Both the position numbers and the translations under genes were made by a program. Below, piece by piece: positions 51,501 to 63,716 of a stretch of 64,000 nt of DNA. Numbering within the stretch: the stretch's first letter is position 1; each line of letters starts with the position of its first letter. The notes beneath the pieces were generated by a model, which saw only the letters and a list, made by a program, of their open reading frames with translations, was not told where the DNA came from and did no database searches. Source of the DNA: Nymphaea colorata. Taxonomy: Eukaryota > Streptophyta > Magnoliopsida > Nymphaeales > Nymphaeaceae. Location: positions 12,505,868-12,569,867 of the forward strand of contig NC_045150.1 in NCBI RefSeq assembly GCF_008831285.2. The letters run 5' to 3'.

Positions 51501-54500
51501 CTTTATCTTCCAGGCTACAAATCTATAAAGGTAAGAGCACCATGCCTCATCAAAAGCTGCCAACTGGGACCTGAATGAATGCTGATTCAGCGAGGATGAA
51601 TCTTTGTTTGGAGACGATTGCCTGGCAGATGTTGAAATGCTTCTAGGACCATCCATGATAATCTTTGTCAGAATTTCAAATTCCCGAACAAATTTCATTG
51701 CTGCTTCAGCTAATGCAACTTCACGCTCTCCATGCCCACTGAAAACTGCCTCTGGATGACCTAATATCATATAAGCACAGAGAACAACTCGAACTGGATA
51801 TCTAAACATCTTCTTGTCTTCTGAGCTGCCTTTCTCTCTACTGGGAGCTTTCCCAGATGCTTTCTTCACCCTCCTGGCTTTGCTACCACTGCTAGAAAGG
51901 CCTTTCCTGCTTGGACTTGTCAGACGCTTCAGAAGATGATCAATATCTTTTGATTTTAATTGGCTAGACTGTGAGAGCATAAAGCGGCACTCAAAGCGAT
52001 CCAGTAAAGCCTTAAGGGTTTGAAGAGTATGCGTTGACTCGATTCGGGTTGCAAGCTGCTCAAAAGGCATCAAACCAACAGATTTCTTATTGATCTCAAG
52101 TTCTAAATATGCTTTGGCCAAAGCAAAGGTTGTCCTCCTCGATCTTAAGAATTGCTTCCAGCACCTAAACATGTTACCAACTTGTCAGAAACAAGTACTT
52201 CCTGTATAGAAAAGGAACCAAAATGGCATGTGAAAGAAAGTTTCCAACTAAGCTAGTCTATAGAAGTTCAGGTTACTTGCATGGGTCTCACAAGATGGCA
52301 AGAAGTTGTAACCAATTCGTGTTGCGTGATCCTCATCTTACAAGGAACAAATGTTAGACACAGAAGTGCATCATCCACAGGTAAATACACAAAAACTAAG
52401 CCTGTGTGAATTATTCTCTATAGTTGTCAGGTACTCATTTTGTTGTCAATTAACCATAAATATCATACCAACACAAATTTGATCCTTATGGCAGGAGACA
52501 AGCACTGTGATGTGGGACCCCCCAACTAGCAAAACTTGATAACTTTCAAGTGGTCACAAACTGCATCCTACTTTGCAACCCAATAGGTGGTGCCACACGC
52601 CAAAAGCTGATGCAAATGGCACAAAAAAAAAATATACACTTTGGTTTCAGCAGATTGTGCATGTGTTTGTCGGTGTGCTCACATGAAAGTTTCCTTGCTT
52701 GTGCAACTCTCTAGTGAAAAAAAAAACCACACTTCCTATTGATTTCTGCATTTTGCAAGGCAGAAATAACTTATAAGAGGTTTAAATAGTATGATACCTT
52801 GCTAATTTTCTAGACAAAAAATCTCCACTTTTATACATGTCAAGCCAATTAGTACGAGTGGAACTCTGGCGACTGCCTCTATGCCTCAAGTATTCTGCTC
52901 TTTGCCTCCTTGCCTGTGAGTTGTAAGTACGATGTTAACATCATCAAAACATAAGAGACTAAAATAAGTTGGAAAAAGCAACCAATGTGCTCCACATACT
53001 CTTTGAAGGCGATCTTCCAGCTTGTCTTTCAGCTTTCTTCTTTCAATCTCACGCCGACAGCATACAGACTTTGCAACCTTTCTTGCCTGCATAAAGGTAG
53101 CCCGTGCACGGGTTTTCTCTGCTTCTAGCAATTCCAAGCGCTTTTCCTCTGCAGCAGCACGTTTTTGACATATTGCTGCATTAATCCGCTCTTTGTACCT
53201 GTCTTGATTGTGCATCCTCTGCAACAGAGACTGAGCCATTCTCTCCTGAGCAGCGGCTCTTCTTTGCTTCTCTGCCTCAAGAAGTTGCATGCGGTTCATC
53301 TCTGCTTGCTGCACTCGAGATTCAACTTTTGAGCCAAGCACTTCACGTTCCCTTTCATATCGCACCTGTACGCCAGTCTTGGCAGCTTGGCGCAGCTCAT
53401 CCAATCTTGCCAAGCGCATTTGAGCCCGAGCTAAAATGCCTAACCTGTTAAAAAAAAAAGTTAAAAATAAAAATACGATAGACCAAAATACTGGTAGAAC
53501 CGAGAAGGTATATTGAATAAAACTCCTCATCCCAAAAAGAATGATCATAGCGGCATTAGAATGTAACAAGCTAAATGGTCAAAATAAGGATTGGAAACAT
53601 ACATGTTCTCATGATCTTAACCTTGATTTTGCATTATATGCACATATTAGAATTTTTGAGCTTATTCAGGGCTTCTGAAGCAACTCCTCATGGTGGCAAA
53701 TATAAAAAGTGGCCTCCTGGCATTAAGGATAGGCATAGAAAACAAAAAGAAAATGGTGGAACAGGTACCCAGCTCTGAATAAGGGAGCATCAAAAGCATA
53801 CCTTTCAAATGGACATGGCACGTTGTATGTGTCAGTTAAACTTCGTTCCTATCACTATCATCAAGTGGTTTCCTATCAGTATTTCTTCACTTTGCTGTCA
53901 ATTTTATTGTAGAACAGAATTTGAGCTTATCAGCCACCCCAAATTTCTAAAAGTGAAGTTCTCTCCCCACCAACCACCCCCCCTTTTTCCATTTTTGGCC
54001 TTCACCAGGTTCAACTTTTCCTAAATTAATGCTTTAAATTGGTGCTACTCAGTTGCAAAAGCATCTCAAATGAAGATCCCAGCTTTTTACACAGTGCATA
54101 GTTGCATGCATGAATATGTAACGAGATTAGCCATGACGGGAGAAATTATCTGCTGTATTTTTCTCTAAGGTTAATCTTGTAATTGTCAACTTTGATACAT
54201 TCGTTGTACTTTTCCTGTGAATATCAAGAAAACCACCAAAAACTATGTTGTTCAATATCAAGATAGATTCCTCCAACCATAATAATTCCCAAATTGAACA
54301 TTGACAGTTCACTATATTTCATATCGCATTAGGATGACTAAGCCACTTTAATTACAAGCTTTCTCTTCCTTCCTATATCCACATTGAATTGATCCAATTT
54401 TTCACCTTCATGTGAATCCCTCACCCTAAACTTTAGTGAGCAAGCACTCTACTTTTTCTCAGAGGAACAGCAACCCATACCGAGTGTACCTGGAAATAGA

Positions 54501-56333
54501 AGGGATGCTGGCGAAGGAAGGCAATCAGTTCTATGTGAAAATTGTTTTATCCAGAGGCTACATTAGAAACATTAAAGTGAGGTCATCTGTTTCAGCTTTG
54601 CACCATGCTTATTCTTCTGCAAACTATATCCACCCCAGGAAGATAGTTGATTAATGACAAATTACATGAGATATCAATCGTAATAAAAGATTAAAGGACT
54701 TGCTTCAAAGCAATGTTAAAAATCAAAGTTCAATAAATGGAAAGATATCAAGCCGGAAAAATCCCACATGCACACGCACTTGCTGAGGAGTACAAGTCTA
54801 GAACAAGGCATACGCAAGAACGCATCATTATATCATCAGCACCACACAGTTGCCAATTTTCATCGGGACAGCTAGGTTGACTTGAAGCGCTTTCTGTTTT
54901 TCTCTCTTTAAATAATACTCCCTATTGCTTATAAGTAAGATTATCTATTTAATCTGTTCAGATATATAAAATATTTTTCTGAAAGCGATCACACAAAAGT
55001 CAAACGGTGGTAATTGTTAAGCCTGTGTATGCATAAAAAATAAGGCTAAAAAATAACAATTTAATCATGGAAAATAAAGCAACGGAAACGAGCTCATTGA
55101 AGTAATATCGCGGTTCAAACTTCAAACTCAAAAATACGTGAAACGCCTGAAACTTCATTACTCAAAAAAAGGCGAAGATCAGTAAAGATTTAACGTCGTA
55201 TACTAGGGAGAAGTCCAAGTGGGGAAGCAATAAAAGAGAAGTAAAAAAGATGGAAAAACGTAAACGACTGCTAAACAAACGCAGAAAGAGGAAACACTAT
55301 ACCTTTTCTGCTCAGCAGCATAAAGCTTTGCTTCGAGGCGCTGCGCAAGATCTTCATCCTGAGGAGCCCACGTCGGGCTCCTCGATTTCGGCTTGGCCTT
55401 ACTTGACAACCACTCATGGAATTGCTGCCGAACAAAGAAACAAATTCACATAAGGCAAATTCATTATCCCTTCCAGTTCATCATCCTCACATAATCAAAC
55501 TCCTCCGAAGAAATCTCAAGGATTGAATAACAAGAATAAGCTCCCAGAAATAACGAAAACAATCGAGGAGACCGGTCTCGATCATCATCCTTCGTCGCAT
55601 ATCCAACCCAATTCCGTAGGAGACAAGCAGCAATTCCGAACCAAACTAAGAACACATCCTTGATAAACAAGAAAACCAGGTTCGAGCACATGGGAAGAAC
55701 TCTAGAGATTCCTAGACAAATTAAACGCAAAACCCAATAACTGGAAAACTGAAGAGCTCGATGGTTCCCAACCAAAAACGAAAGAAAGAAAAAATGAAGG
55801 AATCATTAGCAGGAAGAAACACGTTTTGAGCATCAAGAGAAGAGATCAATTTCGAAGATCTCCACAAAATTTCAAGTCCAAGGAGACCCATGAAACCATA
55901 ATCTCTGAAGCGGAAGCAAAAGAAAGAAATTTCATAAGCAGCCACGGAAAAGATTTCTTGGGAAACAACCGAAGTGCACATGCCGATAGAGAAAAGGAAA
56001 GTGAATTCTAACCAAACTAAAGAGCACCCGAGAAAAAAGAAACCAAAATTTCTTATACAGGAAGGCACCCCAAGATCGACCCAAACCCAACGAATTCCAT
56101 CGTGGGGATCGAGTAATACGACGAACCTGGCGTCGGAGGTCGGCTTCCCTGAGCTTGGCCTGGATTTCCTCGAGGCTGGTCGGCCACTTGGCCTTGCTCT
56201 CAGGCGACTCGGCTAGACGGCGGCGCACCCTTTCCGGCACCACAGGAGGCGATGCTGGAGTGTCGCACGCCACCACGTCGAACGCGATGGCCGCTGGCCT
56301 CCCCTTCTCCGGCGACTCCACCCCTGACGCCAT
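48556..56333 (-). CDS. T-complex protein 11 (TCP11)-like protein, eleven exons
   Basis: Exons on minus: 56333-56127, 55424-55303, 53444-53000, 52913-52798, 52164-51366, 51260-50811, 50697-50509, 50414-50190, 50079-49749, 49659-49482, 49024-48556. All use GT-AG sites and the frame is unbroken for 1176 residues, close to the roughly 1100 of Arabidopsis At1g22930/At4g09150. The N-terminus has VPERVRRRLAESPESKAKWP and SLEEIQAKLREADLRRQ. Residues about 110-260 form a long charged coiled coil (ILARAQMRLARLDELRQ...). The TCP11 domain fills the C-terminal half, ending with ETLTLNCARLRTIQSKLQK and LLVLRQALL. The family includes mouse Tcp11 and yeast Sok1 and has been linked to cAMP signalling there; its plant role is not established. 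The ATG at 56333 lies about 85 bp downstream of a TATA box. The exon 9 donor was set at GG/GTATAC because the later GTATAA donor breaks the frame. Confidence 0.92.
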
Positions 56334-56417
56334 CGATCATCTGTCTGCGCGTGTGAGATAGACCAAGACAGGGGGAGAGAGAGAGAAAGAGAGGTCTGCA
56401 AAGTAAAGAGAACCCGT

Positions 56418-56425
56418 CTATATAG
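56418..56425 (-). promoter_or_regulatory. TATA box of the TCP11-like gene
   Basis: CTATATAG on minus, about 85 bp upstream of the start codon. The leader in between is CT-rich on the coding strand, typical of plant core promoters. A GA/CT microsatellite at 56440-56470 and a GC-rich segment at 56500-56850 lie just upstream. Confidence 0.6.
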
Positions 56426-56439
56426 ACAGCTTAAAGACT

Positions 56440-56470
<31 letters not shown>

Positions 56471-56945
56471 ACTTTGATACGAAAAGTTTCATATAATATG
56501 GGGAGAGAGAGAGGAAGATGCGGGGAGAGAGAGAAAGTGAAGGGCAGACGAAACGTTCCCTCTTTAACGCCAACGGCAACCAAACGGCTACTTTCACTCT
56601 TGTTTCGGGGGTTGGAGGAGACGACGCGTCCTTTCTCCGTCTCCGTTACATCGGCGACGTGGCGATGTTCTGACGACTTCCTAATCGCCACGTCATCGTG
56701 CTCCTGTTGCTGACACGTCAGTAGGGCTGCTGCCACGTCATCCGAGCATTCAAGGCACTTGAGAAAAGAAGAAAGTCGCGTGGAAAAGATGGGGGAAGGT
56801 TTTCCGTTATGCGGGCCCCACAAACACCCTTTGCCAGCCTCCCGCGTAAATTACGGTTCTGCCACTTCAATCGGACTGATTAACCGCCCGTAATGGAAGA
56901 CTAAATTACGGATTTTGCCACTTACGAGTTGTTCGCCACCCAGTT

Positions 56946-57250
56946 CTTTGGGTTGAAGATCGAGTCGAGCCGAGCCGAGCCGAGTTCAGCAAACTCGAGT
57001 TAGACATATTCAAGTTTAACTCGAGCCTGAGTTAGCTTGAGTCGAGTTTCAATTGGTTGATTCAGTTGAATCGAGTTCAGTGCGGTTTGTTTTTAAAATA
57101 AAGACTGAGTTTGTTCACCATGTTAATGAGCTCCATGAGTTGAGCCGCAGTTTAACATTTAAAATTTAAAAGAAAATGAGTCTCTTGATTCGAGCTCAAG
57201 TGTATCATGAAGTCGAGCCTCAACTTGGCTCGTGTTCAAGTCTAAATAAG
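56946..57250. repeat. GAGTCGAGCC-type repeat remnant
   Basis: Runs of CGAGTCGAGCCGAGCC and ACTCGAGTTAGAC at the left and TCGAGCTCAAG/GAAGTCGAGCC at the right are inverted partners, the same sequence style as the hAT-type elements at 60898 and 63088. The ends are degraded. Confidence 0.45.
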
Positions 57251-58749
57251 AAGAATCAAACAAAATATGTGGTCAACACTTACTTTTTGAAAATCAAAAT
57301 TGAAAAAAAAAAATTGTTATTAATTGATGTGGCCCTATGATGCAACCTTACGTTTTTGAAACTCAAAATTGAATTAATATTGTTATTAAGAATAATCAGA
57401 GGTTGTTAATATATATGAAAAACATAACCAGTTTCATATTAAAATTGATGTGGTTTTTTAACTCTCTCTCTCTCTCTCTTCTTATTTATTCTTCTACTCT
57501 TTGTTTTTTCTTTTTCTAAAGCCATCTTCGTTGAAACTGTTACACCCATGTGTACGTCACCAAAAATTGGTTGTACGTCACCAAATATTGGTTCGACCGA
57601 AAATTCGAGATTTTGACGGCGTAGTTGCATACATGCACATAAGTGTCGAATTTTAATGCACTTTCAGAAAAAAAAATGTAAAAAAAAAAAAAATCATACA
57701 AATTCCAATTATTTTTTTACAATAATAAAAGATCTCTAGATGAATATAACGTGAAAATCCAAACATTCGTGATTTGTACGTGTGAATGAGTCAGATGTTT
57801 GATGGTTGGTACCAAAATTTTAGAATTCTAAGAATTCTGCTTTAAATTGGAATTGGAATGAAAATTTTTATGTTTTTATATTTGATAGCTTGAAATTTTA
57901 ATTCCTTGTTTGCTGAAAAGAAAATTAAAATTCTCCAATCCATGGATTAAAAACTGAGATGACAAAATTTAGATTTCATAATTCCACCAACAAGATGGGA
58001 TCACGTACGAATCCAATTATTTATTTGATCATGCAATTTCCCTTTTAAAAAAATTAAGAATACTTTTAAAAATTCAAAGTCTTTTTCATAAATGTAAAAG
58101 AAAATTCAAATATAAGTTCAGAAGGCGGATCTACGTTGGTATAATATGGATTCTAAACGTTCATTGTTTTGTATGTAATATGATAATTCCAAATTTAAAA
58201 CTCCACCTCAAACTGAAATTGGCATCAAAAATTTCAGTTTGTGTTTGATCAAAAATAAAAATAAAATTTTAAAACTTGTGGACTAAAAACTTCCAAAATA
58301 CTGGATTCACAATTCCAACTCCTAGGATTGGATCATAATTTCAGAACTTGATTCTGGAATGTGCCTGTAATTTTTTGATAAATATAATCCCCATTTTTTT
58401 AAGAATGAAAATAATAATTATAAAATCACAGTGATTCACAAATGCCCGACAATAAGAAAGAAGATGTTATATTCTTGTTATGGGTGCAACTTATGTCCCC
58501 TGCCGCCTACAAGAGACTTTTTATTCCACGACAATAAAAAAGTAGCGGATTGAAATGTCTCGTGTTAATGGATTCAGATACAGCCTTGTTGTTCGGTCCC
58601 AACCCAACATCTTCCTGAAGCCAAGCCAAGCTCAAGATTGAATTTGAGCACCGCTTCCTAAACTCGAATTTTCTAAGAATTAAGAACAAAAAACAAAATA
58701 TATATATATTTTTTAAATATATATTTAAGGAAACCTGCTATTATTTAGA

Positions 58750-58985
58750 ATGGGCATGGGGCCTGTCCGGGCTCGACACCCAAAACTTGAGTTTGAATTT
58801 GGGTTTAATTCGACTATTTAAAATTGTGTTTGAGTTTGGCCTGATTAAATTAATAAAATAATATATAAATATAATAAATTATTATAATTATATATGTAAA
58901 TTAATAAAATAAATATAAACAAAAAATTATCAATTGGGCCCCATGCCCGTCTGCGGTTAGGCCCGGTGCCTACCGTCAACACCCA
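58750..58985. repeat. GGGCATGGGGCC repeat of the GGGCTGGGCA family
   Basis: GGGCATGGGGCCTGTCCGGG at the left and GGGCCCCATGCCCGTC at the right are inverted around an AT-rich core, followed by GGCCCGGTGCC. No target duplication found. Confidence 0.4.
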
Positions 58986-59391
58986 CATCTCCCCACCCAA
59001 CCCGACCGGTTGCCCTACCTATTAATTGGTGAGTGAGAGAGAGAAAAAAAGGGGCGCACACAAGACATCATTCAATTTAGAAAAAAAAAACTATATTAAT
59101 ATTAGAAAAGATATAGCCAATATATATTTTGAATGAGTTTCCTCAAACCTAAGTTTTAATTTAAAACTCTAATGTCTAAACCAACCAAGTTATTGATGGG
59201 GGGACTACCATTTTCCATGTGTGCTTTTTAATTGCTTTGATCATAAATCCAATAACTCAATTTTTAGCAATTACCCATTGGCCCAACTTATTACCTCTTT
59301 CTTATTCTTTTCTTCCTTTTCTTTTGTTTTTCTTTTCTCACGACTATCCTTTCTACCCAAAATCTAAGTTACCCAGACTCTTCTATTTTAC

Positions 59392-59707
59392 TGTCACACC
59401 AGAGTCGCATCGAGTCGGGTGCGCACCAGACATGGGTGCGGCTCTGACTCACACCCGAGCCCAGTTAGAATGTCATATTACTAAATTACTTATATAATAT
59501 AGTTGTTCAGATATTTTTCTATAATACAATTATTCAAGTATGTTATATACATTAATAACTAAATTGTAATAATAATACATACATGCTTATATATATATAT
59601 AATAAATTAAAAATAATTATAATAACAAAATACCCTTGCCATACCGCTGCATTTAATTTTTTTTGGGATGTGCCGTTTTGGCACCCGCACCATGAACTCA
59701 GGTGACA
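59392..59707. mobile_element. TGTCAC-ended MITE
   Basis: TGTCACACCAGAGTCGCATC at the left and GCACCATGAACTCAGGTGACA at the right, with GGGTGCG words next to both ends and an AT-rich centre. Family of 15811-16482. Confidence 0.55.
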
Positions 59708-60064
59708 TAACCCAAAATTCGATAACTTTGAAAAGGAAAAACTTGAAAAATCAGTCTTATGTCTTATTTTTAGACTAATAAACTAATTTTCACACATATA
59801 TATTTCTTTTTTTCAAGTTCAATGACACTTTCGTCTTTTGAACCTGGATATTTAAATCTATTTTGGTTTAGAAGGTTCATATCCAAATCCATTTGGAGCC
59901 AAATTCAAGCATTCAAATCCAAAAAAATCTTTTCATAGGGACAACGCCAGCATCATGGGCTGCAATGAGCAGTTGGCTTTCACTCTTTTTCTTCTGGCCC
60001 TACACTTATTAGGCTTGCCCATTATTGAACTTTTTGCCTTGAAATGAAAAAAGTAGCAAAAGGG

Positions 60065-60175
60065 TCATTCTTGACTTAATGGCGTAGCGCATTTGAGTGG
60101 CAATGTGGCTCACACTCAAGGGATTAGAGGTTCGAATCCCACAATCGGTGTCACGTTCCATGTCATATTTCTTGC
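60065..60175 (+). mobile_element. SINE-like sequence with tRNA promoter boxes
   Basis: GGCGTAGCGCATTTGAGTGG resembles an A box and GGTTCGAATCC (about 60130) is a perfect B box, with spacing as in tRNA-derived SINEs. The ends and target duplication were not resolved. Confidence 0.5.
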
Positions 60176-60897
60176 TCTAAATGGTAGTAAACACGACACA
60201 TAAGTTGAAAGATATACATAGATAGGTCTAGCAAGTCCCAAAGCACGTTAGAACCTTTGCGGTACAAAGGTATGAATTTGGGGTTTTTTTTACACCGAAG
60301 GAAGTTTTTCTTAAGTAAACATTAAAAAAATGTGGAATATTCTTAGTTGGGTTTGTAGGTCCAAACCAATTTCATCTAGACTTAGACTTATCGGTTTTTG
60401 TATTTTTTTTAATGGGACCCATTGATTTTGAAATAAAGCTTTTAGAGAGAGAAAGAAAGAGTGAGAGACTATTAGATTGGGGTCCATAATGTACTTGATA
60501 TCCCCAACAACAAGGAATTTGATTCTGAATTTTCTTCTCATTTTTGGGGCATGAACAATGTGTGTGATTCATGCTTTTCCAAGGAAAAAGTCCCCAATCA
60601 CCAACTGACACATTAGCTCAACCTTACAACCATATGTTTGATAGCCTTGAATCTCATATATGAACATGCAAATATATATAGGATTTTATTGCTCTGTGAC
60701 CTCAAATTTGAAGTCCTATTTGGTGCTTTGTTTTTGTTGTGTGGAGGGTTGGAGGGTCTGACTTAAATTGCATGGATCTAAGATTCACAATACTCTCAAG
60801 TCACCTCCAATCTTAGATCTGAGACTATCAAACGCATTGCATTTTGCTAATATTTTGTCAATGTGATATATAACTCGAAAGCGTACCCGTCTGTATG

Positions 60898-61341
60898 TAG
60901 GGGTGAACACGAGCCGAGTCGAGCCCAAGTTCAGTCAGCTCGAGCTCGGCTCGATTAATGAAACCTCGAGCTCGAGAATAGTTCGATGGAAGCAGCTTGA
61001 ACTCGACTCGGTAGTTACGTGTTGAGCTCGAGCTCGACTCGATTAAGACTCGACAAACTTGTTTGAATCAAATTGATATTCATGTTACGTGTTGAGCTCA
61101 AGCACGACTCGATTAAGGTTCAACAAACTCGTAAACTCGTTTGAATATATCGACTTGATTAAGGCTCGACAAATCGATTGAGGCTCGAGCTCGACTCGGC
61201 AGTTATGTGTTGAGCTCGAACTCAACTCGATCATTTGAACGAGTCGACTCATGAATTAGAGCTCGACTCATTAAGCAAATGACTTGGCTCGAACTCGTTT
61301 ACGAGTCGAGCTCGAGTAGCTCGGCTCGTTGTTTACCCCTA
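60898..61341. mobile_element. hAT-type MITE, TAGGGGTGAACA ends
   Basis: TAGGGGTGAACACGAGCCGAG at the left is inverted at the right as CTCGGCTCGTTGTTTACCCCTA. Flanking 8-mers TCTGTATG (60890-60897) and CCTGTATG (61342-61349) form a target duplication with one mismatch, as for hAT. The interior is repeats of GAGCTCGACTCG words; non-coding. Confidence 0.85.
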
Positions 61342-62580
61342 CCTGTATGTCTTTAGGATGATTTGGATTTACTTTTGTGAAAGAAATATATCTCAAACAG
61401 GGAAAGAACATTTTTTCCAAGCATGTGAGATATTTACCAATGGCAAAATTCTCCCTTTTATTTTTTTGTCCTTGAGTTCTAATCTACAATACTGAAGAAG
61501 AATAGCATAGCTGGTGAAGCTAGTGAGGTTGAAATGATAATGTTGCCAATTTGATACCTATAGGTGCTGGGCCTTATTGGGTAGAGCGTGACGCCAAATT
61601 GAGATTGTGATATCTCTACTTTGAGGCATCCATGCAGCCCTAGACCTCGAAGGCAAGGGAAACGGTGCGGCCGAGTCATGGTCTCGTGGCACTTACTCAA
61701 CCGTTAAACTCTTGTCCAGAGAAGAATAGCTATATTGGTTGTATGGAAATTGAATTTTGTGCTCAAAGACAAGAAAAGTTAGGTCCTTTCTTTGTCTTTG
61801 TTTTTTTGTCCCTTTTTTGTTTTGTTTTGTTTTGGGAGAGGTAGTCGTTATTATTATCATATAGCCTTAGTCCACTTTTCTAGTTTTATAAGAGTTGGTC
61901 CAATTGAATAAGGAGGCAAACTGTGCTATTTTTAATTACTGTTTAATATATCTTATTTTCTTGATAGTTTCAAATATATTTAATTATTTTATTTTTAAAT
62001 ATATTTTTGGCCTAATAAATCAATGAATTGCTGACTCACCAATAGAAAACCTCGCCAATTTGATTGACAGACCAATTTTAATAACACTGCAGTCCAGTCA
62101 TAGTACCTAGATTCTTCAACACAGTATCAAATATTATTATATCCAGGTGTGATGATTAAAAGTATAGTTGCTAATCGGTTCTTCGGCTTTCAGGGATAAC
62201 CTTACAAAAACCCTAAAAAACAGACATATGATCCATTTGATGGGGGCAACAGTCATCTTCCATGAAATTTATTAAAATTTGAAAAAATAACGTGCGGAGT
62301 AGTGAGGTGAACAAAAAAAAACAATAATAAACTTTTTGATGTATGGAAAAGAAATATGTTTAGGCTTTGTTTAGTTTATCACGACAAAGTAACCACGTTT
62401 AATTAAAAAAAAAATGTAGCCGTTATAGGTTGCATAATTGATAAAATGTAAATATCCTTATCGGGACATTGATTATCAAATAATATGCATAGTTAGATAT
62501 TTTTCTATACCCTAGGAAACAAAGAGTTGGGTGGGAACTTTGCTTTTCTGCCGAATGGTGGATCTCTTCCAAAATACCCA

Positions 62581-62682
62581 AAAATTAGAAATACTTTCAA
62601 AATGTTTTAAATTACGCTAGAATAGAAATATCCAAAAATTAGAAATACTTTTAAAATGTTTTAAACTAAGCTAGAAACTTAA

Positions 62683-62685
<3 letters not shown>
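62581..62685. repeat. 54-bp tandem duplication
   Basis: AAAATTAGAAATACTTTYAA starts at 62581 and 62635 and is followed by AATGTTTTAAAYTAMGCTAG in both copies. Confidence 0.85.

Positions 62686-62718
<33 letters not shown>
62686..62718. repeat. (AT)n microsatellite
   Basis: About 33 bp of uninterrupted alternating AT immediately after the 54-bp duplication. Confidence 0.95.
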
Positions 62719-62721
<3 letters not shown>

Positions 62722-62844
62722 CTTTCCACTAAGACGGCTTGCGTGCATAAGCTAAAACTCGATGAGAAAAGACGATTTTATCGTCTTAGCACTTCATGCA
62801 TTGCTGGAAACCTTTTGAAAAACTCAAAATGAAGGGTTTTAATT

Positions 62845-62960
62845 TCAACTAACTCTCGGCAATGGGTAGGGCCAAGTGGCGTGTAATGCTCACATCTCAT
62901 GTTCGACTCCCAAGAGACGCTTGATGACATTGAGAGATGTTTGTATTCCATTAAGAGGCA
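62845..62960 (+). mobile_element. Possible SINE fragment
   Basis: GGTAGGGCCAAGTGGCGTG followed about 30 bp later by GTTCGACTCCC resembles A and B boxes of a tRNA-derived SINE. The B box has one deviation. No tail or duplication was resolved. Confidence 0.35.
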
Positions 62961-63087
62961 CTTGATGTAGTTTAAAGGACTTGGTATTGTCCTTCCTTCC
63001 CCTCTTCTCTCTCTTTCTTTAGGTGTGTGCATATGTATGTCGTTGCTAAAGCACCCCAACTATTACTACACCAAAACGTCGCTAATG

Positions 63088-63478
63088 TAGGGCTGTACAA
63101 GACTCGAGGTTGACTTAAATTCACTCGGTTAAGGTCGGTTCATTTGCCAAAGAGTCGAGCTTGAACTTAATTAAAAACTTGAGCTTATAAATGTGTCAAG
63201 TTCGAATTACCCGAATGAATTAACTTGAGTAAACTTGTTTAATCTTGTTTTTTTTTTTTTTGGTAATTTTCAAGTTTAAAACCAAGGAAAGAGAACAATT
63301 CGCATGGAGAGTTGGTAAACGTGCTTAAACGAGTAGAGCTGAAGCCAGGACTCAGCCTATCAAGTCGAGCTCAAGCTGACTTTGTGCAGCTCGAATCGAT
63401 CTGGAGCCAATCAATATATGAGTCGAGTTGAGTGGAGCTAACTGAGCTCGAACTCAGCTTGGCTTGTGTATAGCCCTA
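63088..63478. mobile_element. hAT-type MITE, TAGGGCTGTACA ends
   Basis: TAGGGCTGTACA at the left, inverted TGTATAGCCCTA at the right (one mismatch). The flanking 8-mers CGCTAATG (63080-63087) and CTCTAATG (63479-63486) differ at one base. The interior is GAGTCGAGC-rich; non-coding. Confidence 0.85.
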
Positions 63479-63686
63479 CTCTAATGTGACTCTAGTGACA
63501 TGGTAAAAAAAGAAAACCAAGAGGTTGTCGCCTCCCCCTTCGCCGCAAATGGTTTGACCCTTAAACAGTTGAGCGTTGTGTTTTACATTTTTTTTAAGGT
63601 TGTGTTTGATTACCGTGGATTTCATATCCATGGTGATCTCAGATCGCTGCAGATTTGAAATCAGCGATTTTCAAATCCAAGCCCCA

Positions 63687-63716
63687 AATCCACACTTTTT
63701 ACATTAAAGTGTGGAT
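63687..63716. repeat. 11-bp perfect hairpin inside a foldback-like region
   Basis: ATCCACACTTT, a 7-base loop and AAAGTGTGGAT. It sits in a larger stretch (63600-63810) with several GATTTGAAATC/GATTTCAGC inverted words, probably another degraded MITE. Confidence 0.5.
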
